Shown here: positions 26,063 to 33,520 of the stretch, in pieces
Layout of the letters: the number at the start of each line of letters is the position of its first letter
How positions within the stretch are numbered: the first letter of the stretch is position 1
Translations under genes and position numbers: made by a program
Notes under the pieces: model-generated
Told to the model about the DNA's origin: nothing
Seen by the model: only the letters and a program-made list of their open reading frames with translations
Database searches by the model: none
DNA from: Sedimentitalea xiamensis
Lineage (GTDB): Bacteria > Pseudomonadota > Alphaproteobacteria > Rhodobacterales > Rhodobacteraceae
Assembly (NCBI RefSeq): GCF_030164465.1
Contig: NZ_JASNJE010000005.1
Location: 1 to 64,000, forward strand
Reading direction: 5' to 3'
DNA: 64,000 bases

Positions 26063-27247
26063 ATGATCACGCGCAACCTCCGGCACTTTCGCGTTTTTCT
26101 GGCGGTTGCCGAACTGGGCACACCGACGGCGGCCGCCCGTCGTTGCCGGGTCTCGCAACCGGCCGTCACGCAGGCGCTGTCGAAACTGGAACGCGAGGCC
26201 GGTGGCAGTCTGTTCGACCGCACGCGCCGGGGATTCTTCCTGACGGAGCGCGGCGCGGCGCTCGATGCGCGGCTGAGGCGCGCGATGCACCGGCTCGACT
26301 CGGCGCTTGCCGATGTCGCGCCGCGTCTGACGGTCACTGCGACAACCCCGCAGCTACAGGCTTTGATCGCCGTGGCGGAGGCGCAGAATGTCACGTTGGC
26401 GGCCCGCAACCTCGGGCTTGCCCAGCCGACCGTGCACCGGGCGATAGCCCGAATGGAACAGGAGGCGGCGGAGGCGTTGTTCGAGCGGACCTCCTTCGGC
26501 ATGGTCGCCACGCGCGCTTGCCGGCAGATTGCCCAGGCGGCGCGGCTGGCTTTTTCGGAGTTCGAGCAGGCCGAAGCCGATCTTGCCGAATTCGATGGGC
26601 GTGAGGTCGGCCGGATCGTGGTCGGATCGCTGCCGCTGTCCCGCTCGGTGGTGCTGCCGGAGGCGCTGGCGCGGTTCCGCATGGAACGGCCGACGCAACG
26701 GGTCGTCGTGCTGGACGGTCCCTATGACGACCTTTTGCGCGGGCTCCGGCGCGGCGACATCGACGTCATGTTCGGTGCATTGCGCGATCCATTGCCAATC
26801 GATGACGTGGTGCAAGAGCCGTTGTTTCAGGATCGTCTGGCGGTATTGGCGCGACCGGGGCATCCTCTGGCCGGAGCGGGCTTGCTGTCGGTCGAATTGC
26901 TGTACCGCCAGTCATGGGTCGTGCCCAGGGTTGGCACGCAGGCCCGCGCACAGTTCGATGCGCTCTTCAAGAAACACGGCTTGCCGCCCCCCGAGAGCAT
27001 CATCGAATGCGGTTCGATCCTGTTGATGCGCGAGATTCTCGCGCGCACAGATCTGCTTGGATGCATTTCGGGTATGCAGGCCGATGCAGTGATCGAAAAT
27101 GCCCGGCTCGTTCGTTTGAACACCGGTATCGACTGGCCCGGCCGGCCCATCGGGCTGACGCTTCGGGCCGGCTGGCTGCCGACGCGCGGGCAGGACCTAT
27201 TGTTGCGAAAGATACGGGACGCAGCGCGGTCGGCAGCTGGCCTGTAG
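26063..27247 (+). CDS. LysR-type regulator with duplicated HTH domain
   Basis: 394 residues. A first LysR-type HTH (LRHFRVFLAVAELGTPTAAA, then RRCRVSQPAVTQALSKLERE) is followed at once by a second (LQALIAVAEAQNVTLAARNL, then LAQPTVHRAIARMEQE), and then by a periplasmic-binding-like effector domain (GRIVVGSLPLSRSVVLPEAL). Duplicated HTHs are typical of regulators such as the gallate regulator GalR and GbpR. It is divergent from galB, so it most likely controls the gal genes and the TRAP transporter in response to the aromatic substrate. The start at MITRNLRHF is preferred; the frame is open 60 codons further upstream without family similarity. Confidence 0.88.
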   Translation: MITRNLRHFRVFLAVAELGTPTAAARRCRVSQPAVTQALSKLEREAGGSLFDRTRRGFFLTERGAALDARLRRAMHRLDSALADVAPRLTVTATTPQLQALIAVAEAQNVTLAARNLGLAQPTVHRAIARMEQEAAEALFERTSFGMVATRACRQIAQAARLAFSEFEQAEADLAEFDGREVGRIVVGSLPLSRSVVLPEALARFRMERPTQRVVVLDGPYDDLLRGLRRGDIDVMFGALRDPLPIDDVVQEPLFQDRLAVLARPGHPLAGAGLLSVELLYRQSWVVPRVGTQARAQFDALFKKHGLPPPESIIECGSILLMREILARTDLLGCISGMQADAVIENARLVRLNTGIDWPGRPIGLTLRAGWLPTRGQDLLLRKIRDAARSAAGL

Positions 27248-27367
27248 CGCAATCTTATCCGTTTTCGGCGGCGTCGGGTCGGCGCCACTCTGCCGCGATC
27301 TGCGACAGATCGCCCGGTCCTTTCGTCGCGAACGCACTCACAAACCCCATTCAAGGGAGGAGACGCC

Positions 27368-27600
27368 TTGCGTCTGACCAGCTCGATCGCCGCCGCCGCC
27401 ATCGGCCCGTCCGCCGCCTGGGCCATCGCGGAAGACCTCAGCTTTGCCAATTTCATGCCTCCGGGCCGCCTCCATGTCGAAGACGCGTTCCATCCCTTCG
27501 CCGACAAGGTTGCCGAGAAGACCGGGGCGAAGTGACCGTGCGCCTCTGCAACGGCAGCGAACCGGGACCGTTTCCGCTTGGCGGGCCGCCGCGAGACGGC
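27368..27600 (+). pseudogene. Remnant of a TRAP transporter substrate-binding protein
   Basis: From a TTG with GGGAGG upstream the translation gives a signal peptide (LTSSIAAAAIGPSAAWA) and the mature start EDLSFANFMPPGRLHVEDAF, then ADKVAEKTGAK and a stop at 27533. One frame later the family continues as GEVTVRLCNGSEPGP and then degenerates. This is the N-terminus of a DctP-type protein (pattern: FxxFAEKVAEKTGGEVTVRLYNGGELG). It is a broken second binding-protein gene, convergent with the intact TRAP operon. Confidence 0.65.
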
Positions 27601-27621
27601 CCGCCAGGGTGTTGCCTGCGA

Positions 27622-28689
27622 TCAGCCCCGTCCGGACAGCATCGGCAGGGTCATGGCCATTGCATAGGACCGGGCGGAGGCCAGGGAGGCGTCATAGCTT
27701 TCGCGCACGCGGGCCACGTCGGCGTTCGCCGCTGTCAGTTCGTCCTGAACCGCGCCCCAGGCCGTGCGCGCAGCCGCGGTCACGTCATCCGGGAAGGCCT
27801 TGAACTGCACGCCGTCTGCGGCCAGGGAAACCATCGCCTGCGCGTTGAAATAGTCGAACTGGGCATGGTTCTCCAGCGCGCAGGCATAGGCGGCGTTTTC
27901 GCAGATCGCCTGAAGATCGGCCGGCAATTCGTCCCAGGCATCCTTGTTGAACACGATGGCCAGCCCGGCGCCGGGTTCGGTCATCGCCGGCATGTAGCAT
28001 AGCTTGGTGATCTTTTGCAGTCCGAACGCCTGGTCGAGCATCGGGCCGACCCATTCCGCCGCGTCGATCGCGCCCGATTGCAGCGCCTGGAAGATTTCCG
28101 GCGGCGGCATCAGGACCGCATTGACGCCGAGTTTGCGGAAGACTTCGCCGCCAAGACCGGCGATGCGCATGTTCAGGCCCTGGAGATCGGCGACGCTGTT
28201 GATTTCGGTCTTGAACCAGCCTGCGGACTGGGTGCCGGAGTTGCCGGAATAAAACGGCTTCAGGCCGCGTTGCGCATAGATGTCATCCCAGATTTCCTGA
28301 CCGCCGCCCCATTTCAGCCAGGCGAACTGTTCGCCTGCCGTCATGCCGAAGGGCACCGCGGTGAACCAGTGCAGGGCAGGGTTCTTGCCTGCGGCATAGT
28401 AGGTCGGCCCGTGCCCGACAGGGGCATTCCCGGCCTGCACCGCGTCTTCAACGGCAAAGGGCGGAACCAGTTCGCCGCCGCCGTAGACCGTGAACGACAG
28501 GCGGCCGTCGGACATGGCCGCGACCTTATCGGCAAAGGCGGTCACGTTGGTGCCGACGCCCGGCGCGTTCTTGGGAAAGGCCGTGGGCAGGTTCCACTGG
28601 ATATTTCCCTGCGCGATGGCCGGACTCGCCAGAGGCGCCGCCGCGGCGGTCAGACCGGCGGCGCCGGCGATGAAGGTTCTGCGTTTCAT
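27622..28689 (-). CDS. TRAP transporter periplasmic substrate-binding protein (DctP type)
   Basis: 355 residues. It has a twin-arginine-like signal (MKRRTFIAGAAGLTAAAAPL, then ASPAIA, cleavage before QGNIQWN) and a DctP fold: WNLPTAFPKNAPGVGTNVTA, INSVADLQGLNMRIAGLGGE, and PPPEIFQALQSGAIDAAEWV. The conserved Arg of MRIAG is the expected carboxylate anchor, so the ligand should be an organic acid. It resembles the TakP group. It is the last gene of a dctQ-dctM-dctP operon next to the gal cluster, so an aromatic acid or a ring-derived keto acid is a reasonable guess. Confidence 0.9.
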   Translation of the reverse strand: MKRRTFIAGAAGLTAAAAPLASPAIAQGNIQWNLPTAFPKNAPGVGTNVTAFADKVAAMSDGRLSFTVYGGGELVPPFAVEDAVQAGNAPVGHGPTYYAAGKNPALHWFTAVPFGMTAGEQFAWLKWGGGQEIWDDIYAQRGLKPFYSGNSGTQSAGWFKTEINSVADLQGLNMRIAGLGGEVFRKLGVNAVLMPPPEIFQALQSGAIDAAEWVGPMLDQAFGLQKITKLCYMPAMTEPGAGLAIVFNKDAWDELPADLQAICENAAYACALENHAQFDYFNAQAMVSLAADGVQFKAFPDDVTAAARTAWGAVQDELTAANADVARVRESYDASLASARSYAMAMTLPMLSGRG

Positions 28690-28710
28690 GGGGTCGAATC
28701 TCCCTTTGGT

Positions 28711-30231
28711 TCAACGAAAAATCAGATGGGGCAGCCATGTGGCCAGTCCGGGCACCGCAATCAGGATGCCAAGCGCCGCGAGTTGCAGGATAACGAAGGG
28801 AACCACCCCGAGATAGATGTCGGTCGTGGATATATCGCGCGGGGCCGCCGAGCGGAAGTAGAACAGGGCGAAGCCGAAAGGCGGCGTCAGGAAAGAGGTC
28901 TGAAGGTTCATGGCAAGAAGCACGCCAAACCAGACCGGAGACAGTTCGGTGCCAAGGATCGGCGGACCCAGCAGCGGAACGACGATGTAGATGATCTCCA
29001 CCGCTTCGAGCATGAACCCCAGAAGGAAAACCAGCCCCATGACCAGCGCCAGCGCGCCCCAAGTGCCCCCCGGCATCCCGGACATCATCTCCGCGACGAT
29101 ATGATCTCCGCCGAACCCCCGGAACACCAGCGCCAGCAGGGACGCCGCGATGATGATGCCGAACACCATGCCGGAAATGCGAAGGGTTTCCGCCGTGGCC
29201 GGACGCAGCACATTGGCCGACCAGAGATGCCAGCCGGCGGTGACGGTGCCCAGTCCGATCAGCACGGCGGCGACGAGCGAGGCCAACCAGACTCCTGCTC
29301 CGCCGATCATCGACAGGATAACCAGCGCAAGCGCTGCCGCTCCCCCCGCCAGTATGACGTGATGGGTCCAGCCGCCGCTGTTGCGGTACCCGGCCAGCAG
29401 CAAGGCTCCGACCGCGCCCAGGCCGGCGGCTTCGGTGGTTGTCGCAATCCCGGCCAGAATGGAACCGAGCACCGCCAGGATCAGCAGGAGGGGCGGCAGA
29501 AAACTGGCGATCACTTCCTTCGCCGTGACATCGGATGGTGTCCGGGGCGGGCGAATGGCAGGCGGTCGCAGGGCGATCAGGATGAACAGCGCGTAGAGCG
29601 ACACGAGCAGCAGGCCCGGCAGAAGGGCTCCGGCGAAAAGGTCGCCCACGGACACCGGGTCGGGTGCGAAATTCCCGGCCTTTTGCTGGGCTTCGAGATA
29701 GGCGTTGCCGATCTGGTCGCCCAGCAGCACCAGCAGGATTGACGGCGGTATGATCTGACCGAGGGTTCCCGATGCGCAGATGATCCCGCTGGCCAGGCGT
29801 TTTGACACGCCGGCCGCCCGCATCGCGGGCAGGCTGATCAGGACTAGCATGACCACGGTCGCCCCGATGATGCCGGTCGAGGCGGCGATGATCGTGGAAA
29901 ACGCCAGGACCGACAGGGCCATGCCGCGCGGCGACCCGCCGAGCATGCGGGCCAGCACCGTCAGCATGTCCTCGGCCAGTCGGGATTTTTCCAGCAGGAC
30001 GCCCATGAATACGAAAAGCGGCACCGCCATCAGAAGCGGGTTCGACATGACGCCGAACACCCGCGCGGAGAAAAACTTGAGAAAGCCAAGGTCGAAGGCG
30101 CCAACCAGGCTGCCGATGACCGCGACGACCAGCGGAACCCCGGCAATGGCCAGCATGGCGGGAATCCCGCTGAGGATGCCCATGAACAGGCTGACGAGCA
30201 TCAGGAAAAGAAACAGTTCCTGAACGATCAT
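28711..30231 (-). CDS. TRAP transporter large permease (DctM)
   Basis: A 506-residue transporter with many membrane segments. The DctM family elements are visible: FLMLVSLFMGILSGIPAMLA at the start, PLFVFMGVLLEKSRLAEDML, STGIIGATVVMLVLISLPAM, and CASGTLGQIIPPSILLVLLG, the family's helix-hairpin elements. It is somewhat longer than usual because of a hydrophobic insert around residues 255-345 (ATTTEAAGLGAVGALLLAGY onwards), a layout seen in the large DctM subgroup. The start overlaps the dctQ stop by four bases (ATGA). It works with DctQ and Na+ to move organic acids. Confidence 0.93.
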   Translation of the reverse strand: MIVQELFLFLMLVSLFMGILSGIPAMLAIAGVPLVVAVIGSLVGAFDLGFLKFFSARVFGVMSNPLLMAVPLFVFMGVLLEKSRLAEDMLTVLARMLGGSPRGMALSVLAFSTIIAASTGIIGATVVMLVLISLPAMRAAGVSKRLASGIICASGTLGQIIPPSILLVLLGDQIGNAYLEAQQKAGNFAPDPVSVGDLFAGALLPGLLLVSLYALFILIALRPPAIRPPRTPSDVTAKEVIASFLPPLLLILAVLGSILAGIATTTEAAGLGAVGALLLAGYRNSGGWTHHVILAGGAAALALVILSMIGGAGVWLASLVAAVLIGLGTVTAGWHLWSANVLRPATAETLRISGMVFGIIIAASLLALVFRGFGGDHIVAEMMSGMPGGTWGALALVMGLVFLLGFMLEAVEIIYIVVPLLGPPILGTELSPVWFGVLLAMNLQTSFLTPPFGFALFYFRSAAPRDISTTDIYLGVVPFVILQLAALGILIAVPGLATWLPHLIFR

Positions 30232-30722
30232 GACTCCAGGGTCCGATCGCGCAGCGCCGCCGCGATGCCTTGCAGGGTCGTCAGGACCGCCGCGACGGGC
30301 AGCATGGTCTTGACCAGGTAGACCCCGCCGAGTCCGCCGGTTTCGACAGCGCCTTCGCGGATCGACCAGCTATAGGCGAGATCGGGAAGAAAGGCCCAGG
30401 CCAGCAAGCCGAATACCGGGATCAGGAAAAGCAGCAGCGCAACCAGGTCCGCGCGATGCCGGTAACCGGGAGAAAGCCGTTCGGACAGGACTTCGACCCG
30501 CACATGCCCGTCGCGGGCGAGCGTATAGGGCACCGCCATGACAAGCAGGACGGCAAAGGCATAGCCGGCCAGATTCTGCAATTCGATCCGCCCGGCATCG
30601 AACCCGAGGCGCGCGACGACGGTGCCCAGAACGGACAGGATCAGAATTCCGCAAGCCAGGCCGCAGACGAACGCTGTCAGGCGATCCAGCCGCGCGCAAA
30701 AGCCGAGATAGAGGGTCCTCAT
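30228..30722 (-). CDS. TRAP transporter small permease (DctQ)
   Basis: A 164-residue four-helix membrane protein that docks DctM to the binding protein. Membrane segments: AFVCGLACGILILSVLGTVV, LAGYAFAVLLVMAVPYTLA, LVALLLFLIPVFGLLAWAFL, and a last one around VKTMLPVAAVLTTLQGIAAA. The family motif TLARDGHVRVEVLSERLS follows the second segment. The start at MRTLYLG has AAAGGA nine bases upstream; the frame extends 76 codons further but that part is not DctQ-like. Confidence 0.9.
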   Translation of the reverse strand: MRTLYLGFCARLDRLTAFVCGLACGILILSVLGTVVARLGFDAGRIELQNLAGYAFAVLLVMAVPYTLARDGHVRVEVLSERLSPGYRHRADLVALLLFLIPVFGLLAWAFLPDLAYSWSIREGAVETGGLGGVYLVKTMLPVAAVLTTLQGIAAALRDRTLES

Positions 30723-31212
30723 CCAAAGTCCTTTCCCTGGAAGCCGGACAATGCCAAATCCCCATGTCCACCGCCAGAGGAACCGCCATACCGCGCCCGC
30801 GTCAAGTCGTCCCCTGCGAGGATTTCCCCGATGCGCTGGTCTGCCGGTTCGGACTCGGTGCGCCAGCCCGATCATCGGGAGGGAACCTTCGCGTCCTCGC
30901 GGGATCCCCGGCGATTGGCCAGGAAAACCGGAGTCAAAGCGCCGGGACAACCCGCTGAACCGGAAGGGTTAACAAAAATGTGGCCGGGTCGCTCCGGCGG
31001 GCCTGCAGTGCGGGGGGCATTCCGCTGTATCCGGGATAATCGCATGTTGTCAGCGCCCTAGCGAGCTTCGCCACGGCAGCGAGAAGCTGGGATAGGGGCG
31101 GCGGCAACAGGCCGGCGCTGACGCTAGGTCAATTAATCCTTTACGAATCATGACCCCGGACGGCATCTTTTATCTATATTTTTTCAAGTATCCTGTTTTT
31201 TAGGGGAATATT
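30723..31212. promoter_or_regulatory. 490 bp divergent intergenic region, AT-rich before the repeat-protein locus
   Basis: This separates two divergent operons: the TRAP genes (leftward) and the radical SAM/repeat-protein locus (rightward). No gene is supported. The last 90 bases (31126-31212) are markedly AT-rich against the GC-rich surroundings and contain TATATT at 31175-31180, a candidate -10 element for the locus, although no good -35 is obvious. Confidence 0.4.
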
Positions 31213-31941
31213 TTGCAGGTCGCGCTCGCCATAACGTTCTTTGCGCTGGTCGCATTTTCCGAGACGTTGAGGCACGGAGTATTCGGGCTTTCTCCTTCCG
31301 ACATGTCCAGAGCGATCTATGGCGCCCTCGGGCTGGGCGCGGTTCTGATTTTGCGCGGCGACCTCGTTTCCTGTCTTTTTCGGTCCGGCTCCGCGCTCTA
31401 CGGCCGGGAACAATACAGCTGGTCATGGTCGCGGACGGCCCTGGGTCTTTTTCTCAGCCCGCTACTGTGGGTGATACCCGTCGTCTACGGGTTCGCCTGG
31501 ACGCAGATCAATGTCGATAGCGGGCTGACGATGTCGGTTCTGGAGGCGGCGTTGATCCAGACGCTGCTGGTCGGGCTCGCCGAGGGGCTGTTCTTTCGCG
31601 AGGCGGTCATCAAGGCCTTCGGTGAAAGCCGTGGCCAGGTCTATGTGATCTCGGCATTGTCGGTGTTCGTTTTTTCGCTGCCGGCTGGCGTGCCCTTTGC
31701 CATGATGGCGACCGGTGCGGCGCTGTATTTCCTGACGTTGCGCCTGATCGGTACCAATATCGCAGTCGTCGCGATCATTCACGGGGCGACGATCGTCATG
31801 TTCTCCCGGATCCTGTCGCTGGCGCTGACGGATGGCGAGATCTGGTCATATGCGGCTTATTTCCTGGCGGCATCCGCAGCGCTGTCCGGGCTGATCCATT
31901 ACCTGTTCGCAACCCGACGGAGGGAACCGGCCTATGCCTGA
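31213..31941 (+). CDS. CPBP-like integral membrane protein with degenerate active site
   Basis: A 242-residue membrane protein with about seven segments that resembles the CPBP/ABI family of intramembrane proteases, often tied to bacteriocin maturation or immunity. The motif-1 region reads LAEGLFFREAV: Glu124 and Arg129 are present but the second Glu of EExxxR is Gly125. The His of the FxxxH motif is not visible (VFVFSLPAG), while a later His190 (IIHGATIV) fits motif 3. Proteolysis is therefore doubtful; a scaffold or immunity role is possible. It starts at TTG 31213 with AGGGGA upstream and overlaps the maturase gene by eight bases, so the two are coupled. Confidence 0.7.
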   Translation: MQVALAITFFALVAFSETLRHGVFGLSPSDMSRAIYGALGLGAVLILRGDLVSCLFRSGSALYGREQYSWSWSRTALGLFLSPLLWVIPVVYGFAWTQINVDSGLTMSVLEAALIQTLLVGLAEGLFFREAVIKAFGESRGQVYVISALSVFVFSLPAGVPFAMMATGAALYFLTLRLIGTNIAVVAIIHGATIVMFSRILSLALTDGEIWSYAAYFLAASAALSGLIHYLFATRRREPAYA

Positions 31942-33424
31942 CGGACGATTTCAGAACGAATATTTTCAGGGGTCGACGACCTGGATCAAGCCGTCACGCT
32001 ACACGATCCTGATTCCGCTGAACGGGAACCGCCATCTGGCCTACAACACCATGTCGCAGTCTTTTTCGATCTGGGACGCAGAGGATTTCGCCCTGTGGCA
32101 AGACCTCGGCGCGGCCGGGTCGATGCCGTTCGCGGCCCGGTATCGGGGCTTCGTGCAGGGCGGATACGTTCTGAACGCGGATGCCGATGAACTGGATGTT
32201 CTGCGCAGCCGGTATGACGGCCTGCGCAACAACGACAGCCACATGATGCTGACCATCGCGCCGACCCTGTCCTGCAACTTTGGCTGCCATTACTGTTTTC
32301 AGGGTCTGGACAAGCCGCTGACCAAGATGACTCCCAAGGTGCGCGCCCGGACCAAGGCCTTCGTTCTGGACCGGCTCAAGGGCAAAAAGAGCTTTCATTT
32401 GACCTGGTATGGCGGCGAACCTCTGATGGATCAGGACGCGATCTGGGACATTTCGGCCGAGGCGATCGCCTATTGCGACGCTCATGGCATCAAATACACC
32501 TCGATGATGATCTCGAACGGCTACAAGATGACGGTTCCGGTGGCCGAAAAGCTGGCCAAGGCGCGGGTGGCGCGGGTGCAGATCACAATCGATGGCGACC
32601 AGACGGCGCATGACGGGCGCCGCCATCTGACCAGCGGACGCGGTACGTTCCAGAAAATTATGGACAACATCAAGGCGGTGACGGCCCGCAAGCTGCTGAA
32701 GGTTTCGGTGCGCGTCAACATCGACGGGCAGAACGAATCCGAAGCCCGCGCGCTGCTGGATATCCTGCAGGCGAACGGGCTCGGGATCAGGACCGGCGTA
32801 TCAGTCTATTTCGCACCGGTGGAAAGCGTCGCCGAAAACGCCGGCGGTTGTGGCAACTGCCTGTCCAAAACGGATTATGGCGAAGTCGAAAGCCGGCTTC
32901 AGGAACTGGCGTTTGAAAAGGGGCTGATGGCGCTGCCAAAAGTGCCCCGCTTCCTGGGGCTGTGCACGGCGGTCAAGCCCAACAGCTATGTTGTGGTCCC
33001 CAATGGCGACCTTCACAAATGCTGGGACACGGTAATGGATTCCAGCCTACGCGTCGGCAGCGTTATGGGTAATACTCGCAGGAAAGATGCTGGAACCGAA
33101 GCGATGTGGAACGATTGGTCCCCCTTTGAGAACGACGTCTGCGGCAGCTGCCAGTTGCTGCCCGCCTGCGGTGGGGCCTGCGCATTCAAATTTGTACATA
33201 ACGACTACGCCTCGGGAGAGTCAGGCAAGCTGCCTTGCCCGAGTTTGAAATTTAACATGGCCGAGCAACTGTTTCTCCGCGCGAAAGCGCGGGGGTTCGT
33301 CACGGATGACGACTGGGATCAGAAAAACAGTCCAACGGTCAACGAGGGTGGAATGCTGACAGGGAACCGGCACACGCTGGATTCCGTGGGGGCCGTCCAC
33401 CACGCGCTGCGGGAGAACGCCTGA
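31934..33424 (+). CDS. Radical SAM/SPASM peptide maturase
   Basis: 496 residues. It contains the radical SAM cluster motif Cys114-x3-Cys118-x2-Cys121 (SCNFGCHYCFQ) and the SAM-binding YGGEP at 159-163. The C-terminal SPASM domain has seven cysteines in the order Cys344, Cys363, Cys403, Cys406, Cys412, Cys416 and Cys435 (CX2CX5CX3C visible), which should bind two auxiliary 4Fe-4S clusters. Such enzymes modify ribosomal peptides (crosslinks, epimers). The N-terminal about 100 residues resemble the YNTxSQSFxxW pre-domain of SPASM maturases; no PqqD-like recognition domain is obvious. It is directly upstream of a giant double-glycine-leader repeat protein, its probable substrate. Confidence 0.93.
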   Translation: MPDGRFQNEYFQGSTTWIKPSRYTILIPLNGNRHLAYNTMSQSFSIWDAEDFALWQDLGAAGSMPFAARYRGFVQGGYVLNADADELDVLRSRYDGLRNNDSHMMLTIAPTLSCNFGCHYCFQGLDKPLTKMTPKVRARTKAFVLDRLKGKKSFHLTWYGGEPLMDQDAIWDISAEAIAYCDAHGIKYTSMMISNGYKMTVPVAEKLAKARVARVQITIDGDQTAHDGRRHLTSGRGTFQKIMDNIKAVTARKLLKVSVRVNIDGQNESEARALLDILQANGLGIRTGVSVYFAPVESVAENAGGCGNCLSKTDYGEVESRLQELAFEKGLMALPKVPRFLGLCTAVKPNSYVVVPNGDLHKCWDTVMDSSLRVGSVMGNTRRKDAGTEAMWNDWSPFENDVCGSCQLLPACGGACAFKFVHNDYASGESGKLPCPSLKFNMAEQLFLRAKARGFVTDDDWDQKNSPTVNEGGMLTGNRHTLDSVGAVHHALRENA

Positions 33425-33520
33425 AGCGCTCATTAAAAAACAAGCGCTGGACCAATTTCGGTCTGGTCGACAGGGAACGACCGTTTGGTTGTTTCGTTTA
33501 TTGATATTGGAGAATACGCC

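Noticed and set aside
28015-29742. 575-codon plus-strand frame opposite the TRAP genes
   Set aside because: Antisense shadow with Arg/Gln/Asp-rich composition and no family features.
31030-31212. Riboswitch or small RNA upstream of the repeat-protein locus
   Set aside because: AT-rich but no conserved core or convincing paired structure could be recognised.
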